A stretch of 39,622 nt of DNA from Candidatus Bathyarchaeota archaeon (GTDB lineage Archaea > Thermoproteota > Bathyarchaeia > TCS64), in NCBI GenBank assembly GCA_018652685.1, contig JABIBQ010000068.1, positions 1-39,622 of the forward strand. The letters run 5' to 3'. The position numbers were made by a program, and so were the translations under genes. The notes beneath the pieces are model-generated. The model did no database searches. It saw only the letters and a list, made by a program, of their open reading frames with translations, and was not told the origin of the DNA. Shown here one piece after another: positions 37,918-39,622 of the stretch (within the stretch, counting starts at the first letter, position 1; each line of letters opens with the position of its first letter).

Positions 37918-39622
37918 ATGTCACATCCTGTCGCATTGGACGAGCCGGGTAAGAGGGTCGTCCTCATGGGAAACGAGGCTATTGCAAGGGGAGCCATCGA
38001 AGGCGGTATAACTCTGGCCGCTTCATATCCTGGAACCCCCTCATCCGAGATTGGTAACACCCTCGCAAGGGTCGCCAAGAAGCTTGGCTTCCACTTTGAG
38101 TGGAGCGCCAACGAGAAAGTGGCACTTGAGGTAGCCTACGGCGCCTCGATGCTAAACCAAAGGACCATCTGCCCTATGAAGCACGTGGGTGTCAACGTGG
38201 CCCTTGACATACTCAACCCAATCACTCTCAGAGGAGTCAAAGGTGGGCTGGTTGTAGTCTCAACCGATGACCCAAGCCAGCACAGTAGCAGAACCGAGCA
38301 GGACAACAGATGGCTCGGACCCCACAACGATGTGCCGATAATCGAGCCCAGCAACCCACAGGAGGCAAAGGAGATGACGATATTCGGCCTGGAGCTATCA
38401 GAGCAGGTAAAACTGCCCGTTCTACTCAGGACAGTCACTCGTCTTAGTCATATGAGAAGCGATGTAGAACTCGGCGAGATAAGAGACCTCGGCAGGAAAC
38501 CGGAGTTTGCATGGGACGAGTTCAGTTACCGTGTTGCAGGGTTCGAGAAGCTGTTCAGGCGTCATCCAGAGAGACACGGAAAGATCGATGCGGTACAGGA
38601 AGTCTTCGAGAAGACAAGTTTCAACGAGCTAAAGCTGGTAAATGACTCAAAGTTTGGGATAATCGGCGTAGGGTTTGCGATCACATATGTGAAGGACGCA
38701 TTGGAGAGCCTCGGGGTCGAGGACAAAATCTCCTACATGAAGTTGAGCACTCCACACCCGATGCCTGCAAAGTTGGTCACAAAGCTCATCGAATCGGTTG
38801 ACACGGTCCTCATCGCCGAAGAGGTTGACCCGTTCATCGAGCTGATGGTCACAGCCTTATCCAAGACTGTCAACCCTGACTTGGTAATTCTGGGCAGGAA
38901 GGACTTATCATTCCCGAGGGAGGGAGAGCTGAGCCAAGAGCTTGTCGAGGCAAAAATAGCTGAGCTGACTGGAGCACACTATGATGACCCCAGTAGGACG
39001 GAAATCGAGGCAGCTAAGGACGACTTGATGTTCGACAGGATGCTGACGATGTGCGCAGGTTGTCCACACAGGTCAAGCATCTACGCCCTCAAGAAGGCGG
39101 TCAAGACTGTCAAGGGAGACCTCATGAATGTCGTTGTCAACGGAGATATCGGGTGCATGGGTCTAGCCCACGCGCCACCGATGGAGTTCGAGGACACATA
39201 TTTCGCCATGGGTTCAAGCATCGGTGTGTCCCAGGGTATGCAGCAGCTTGGAGTTGACACCATCGCCTGGATTGGTGACGGCACGTTCTTCCACGCAGGC
39301 ATTCCATCGCTGCAGAACGCGGTTCACAACGGAGCAAAGATAAAGATTGTCGTAGCGGACAACGCCGCGGTGGCAATGACAGGCTTCCAGACAAACCCAC
39401 AGATGGGAATCACAGCCACAGGGGATAAGGTGGAGCCCATCATGATCGAGGACATTGCGAGGGCTTCAGGAGTAAAGTTTGTCAAGGTCGTTGACGCGTA
39501 CAATATGAAGGAAGCCGAGGAGGCGTTCAAGGAGATGCTTGAGTTCGATGGCGTAGCCATGGTTATCTCAAGGAGGGACTGCGCCATGGTCGCCGTCAGG
39601 CAGATGAGACCGAACAAGCCAG
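37918..39622 (+). CDS. iorA: Indolepyruvate:ferredoxin oxidoreductase alpha subunit, 3' end cut by window edge
   Basis: 568 codons are visible of an enzyme that oxidatively decarboxylates aryl-pyruvates (from aromatic amino acids) to aryl-acetyl-CoA, reducing ferredoxin. The N-terminal pyrimidine domain has LAASYPGTPSSEIGN and WSANEKVALEVAYGAS; the C-terminal thiamine-diphosphate domain has MCAGCPHRSS, NGDIGCMGLAHAPP and WIGDGTFFHAG (Mg/ThDP site). The final ferredoxin-like [4Fe-4S] domain normally found at the end of IorA is not reached. The IorB partner is expected just outside the window. Together with the acyl-CoA and reductase genes this points to anaerobic amino-acid fermentation. Confidence 0.96.
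   Translation, partial: MSHPVALDEPGKRVVLMGNEAIARGAIEGGITLAASYPGTPSSEIGNTLARVAKKLGFHFEWSANEKVALEVAYGASMLNQRTICPMKHVGVNVALDILNPITLRGVKGGLVVVSTDDPSQHSSRTEQDNRWLGPHNDVPIIEPSNPQEAKEMTIFGLELSEQVKLPVLLRTVTRLSHMRSDVELGEIRDLGRKPEFAWDEFSYRVAGFEKLFRRHPERHGKIDAVQEVFEKTSFNELKLVNDSKFGIIGVGFAITYVKDALESLGVEDKISYMKLSTPHPMPAKLVTKLIESVDTVLIAEEVDPFIELMVTALSKTVNPDLVILGRKDLSFPREGELSQELVEAKIAELTGAHYDDPSRTEIEAAKDDLMFDRMLTMCAGCPHRSSIYALKKAVKTVKGDLMNVVVNGDIGCMGLAHAPPMEFEDTYFAMGSSIGVSQGMQQLGVDTIAWIGDGTFFHAGIPSLQNAVHNGAKIKIVVADNAAVAMTGFQTNPQMGITATGDKVEPIMIEDIARASGVKFVKVVDAYNMKEAEEAFKEMLEFDGVAMVISRRDCAMVAVRQMRPNKP

Overview
The window is an archaeal chromosome segment. The evidence is archaeal-type ribosomal proteins in S10-cluster order (uS3, uL22, uS19, uL2, uL23, uL4, uL3, all on the minus strand), elongation factor 2 with an archaeal HRGPAQ diphthamide loop, RNA polymerase subunit Rpo6/RpoK, prefoldin beta, and TATA/BRE-like promoters roughly 25-50 nt ahead of many starts. 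Base composition is near balanced over most of the window and clearly AT-rich from about 27.3 to 30.0 kb. I cannot assign a lineage from sequence alone. An uncultured anaerobic heterotroph (Asgard-, Bathyarchaeia- or Thermoplasmata-like) would fit, but no gene here is decisive.

Layout. 1-4.65 kb: ribosomal cluster, interrupted between uS19 and uL22 by an AT-rich gap that carries its own promoter. 4.9-10.6 kb: an SRPBCC protein, an MmgE/PrpD-family protein, an unusual fusion of the GTPase HflX to endonuclease III, an HpcH/HpaI aldolase and a GH5-like glycosidase. 10.65-14.0 kb: a cysteine-rich iron-sulfur protein facing a glycerate 2-kinase / TOPRIM / GrpB operon. 14.1-23.0 kb: EF-2, an AbrB-PhoU regulator, an ECF transporter pair (fused double ATPase plus EcfT), a DHH phosphoesterase with prefoldin beta, and an acyl-CoA dehydrogenase. 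23.1-27.3 kb: a saccharopine-dehydrogenase-like enzyme, rpoK, small membrane proteins, an FAH-family enzyme, a hotdog thioesterase and a BlaI-like regulator.

27.3-30.0 kb is an AT-rich tract of very small genes: membrane peptides, a CheY-like receiver, a 43-aa zinc ribbon, a 51-aa DUF4177-like protein, and two minigenes that each lack exactly one base of being open. 30.0-39.6 kb returns to normal composition: DUF167, metallo-beta-lactamase-fold and DUF1805 proteins, a corrinoid protein with a UroD-type methyltransferase, a GH3 beta-glucosidase, an M20 peptidase, a ferredoxin-type aldo/keto reductase, and the start of indolepyruvate:ferredoxin oxidoreductase alpha (IorA), which runs off the right edge.

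Together the metabolic genes suggest anaerobic, ferredoxin-linked use of amino acids, acyl-CoAs and oligosaccharides. The glycosidases lack signal peptides, so they probably act on imported sugars. Many genes appear leaderless or short-leadered, while genes inside operons tend to have Shine-Dalgarno sequences. The most unusual items are the HflX-endonuclease III fusion with a Cys-to-His change in its iron-sulfur loop, and the minigene tract.
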